Origin: RAM1 sp943372585
Lineage (GTDB): Bacteria; Pseudomonadota; Gammaproteobacteria; Burkholderiales; Burkholderiaceae_C
Assembly: GCA_943372585.1 (NCBI GenBank)
Contig: CALRZF020000005.1
Location: 1 to 33,439 of the forward strand
Length of the DNA: 33,439 nt
Direction of reading: 5' to 3'
Position numbers and translations under genes: made by a program. Below the pieces are notes generated by a model. The model was not told the DNA's origin. It saw only the letters and a list, made by a program, of their open reading frames with translations, and made no database searches. Position 1 is the first letter of the stretch, and each line of letters opens with the position of its first letter. Positions 33,382-33,439 of the stretch are shown here, in pieces.

Positions 33382-33439
33382 CTTCACTAAAGCGGTCGCC
33401 TGCGGCGACGGCCTTGCGCTGCTCAGCGCTTTAGAGGCG
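33382..33439. repeat. Structured inverted-repeat element at window edge
   Basis: CTAAAGCG (33387-33394) pairs with CGCTTTAG (33427-33434), enclosing GTCGCC-TGC-GGCGAC (33395-33409), and CGCTT/AAGCG forms a small outer hairpin. It resembles a REP-like intergenic repeat more than a terminator (no T run). It runs off the end of the window. Confidence 0.4.

Noticed and set aside
33382..33439. Integron attC site
   Set aside because: No clear RYYYAAC/GTTRRRY ends and no integrase or cassette visible; the structure fits a simple repeat better.

Overview
The window is high-GC bacterial DNA, densely coded on both strands, with many 1-4 bp ATGA/TAATG gene overlaps. Gene content points to Burkholderiales, most likely Comamonadaceae: a Bug-family periplasmic binding protein, a TRAP transporter, SCOT-type CoA transferase, intracellular PHB depolymerase, ETF-ubiquinone oxidoreductase, and a tandem glycine riboswitch ahead of gcvTHP. 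The family placement is inference from content; no rRNA or marker gene is present. I see no tRNA, rRNA, CRISPR array, transposase or phage gene. No gene-free gap exceeds about 300 bases; the longest (288 bases) is the riboswitch leader.

Layout, left to right. 1-2697: a truncated conserved protein of unknown function, a thioredoxin-reductase-like flavoprotein and a Bug binding protein form one + strand operon. 2719-3586: two small - strand genes of unknown function. 3670-5018: scoA-scoB on the - strand, divergent from a PAS-LuxR regulator (5094-5651). 5648-6673: pcaC (-) divergent from an AhpD-like peroxidase-related protein (+), with interleaved inverted repeats between them. 6706-7518: a transglutaminase-like protein. 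7523-9621: a - strand operon SDR, EamA transporter, hotdog thioesterase, divergent from ETF-QO (9761-11458). 11540-14160: two tandem membrane-tethered TAXI proteins without a permease. 14273-17102: a DctP-DctQ-DctM TRAP transporter with an internal terminator after dctP. 17129-21857: glycine riboswitch, gcvT, gcvH, gcvP.

21848-24163 (-): DsbA-like protein, alpha/beta hydrolase, LigB/DODA-like dioxygenase. 24240-26351 (-): a PcaD-like alpha/beta protein that has lost its catalytic Ser and His, AroQ, and a shikimate/quinate dehydrogenase homologue; a drug/metabolite transporter diverges from it. 27419-27859: membrane J-domain protein. 27867-30535 (-): aroC, MFS transporter, RidA-like protein. 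30640-31062: cupin. 31067-31723 (-): GST. 31887-33098: phaZ behind a sigma54-like promoter. 33106-33306 (-): a small unknown gene, then a structured repeat at the window edge.

Metabolic threads. PhaZ and ScoAB are both steps in using stored polyhydroxybutyrate as acetyl-CoA. AroQ plus the dehydrogenase suggest quinate/shikimate use towards protocatechuate, where PcaC acts further down, though the rest of that pathway is not in the window. The TRAP, Bug and TAXI proteins show heavy investment in organic acid uptake or sensing. The strongest candidates for something undescribed are the PcaD-like pseudoenzyme in the aroQ operon and the tandem TAXI proteins with cytoplasmic tails and their own palindrome-controlled promoter.
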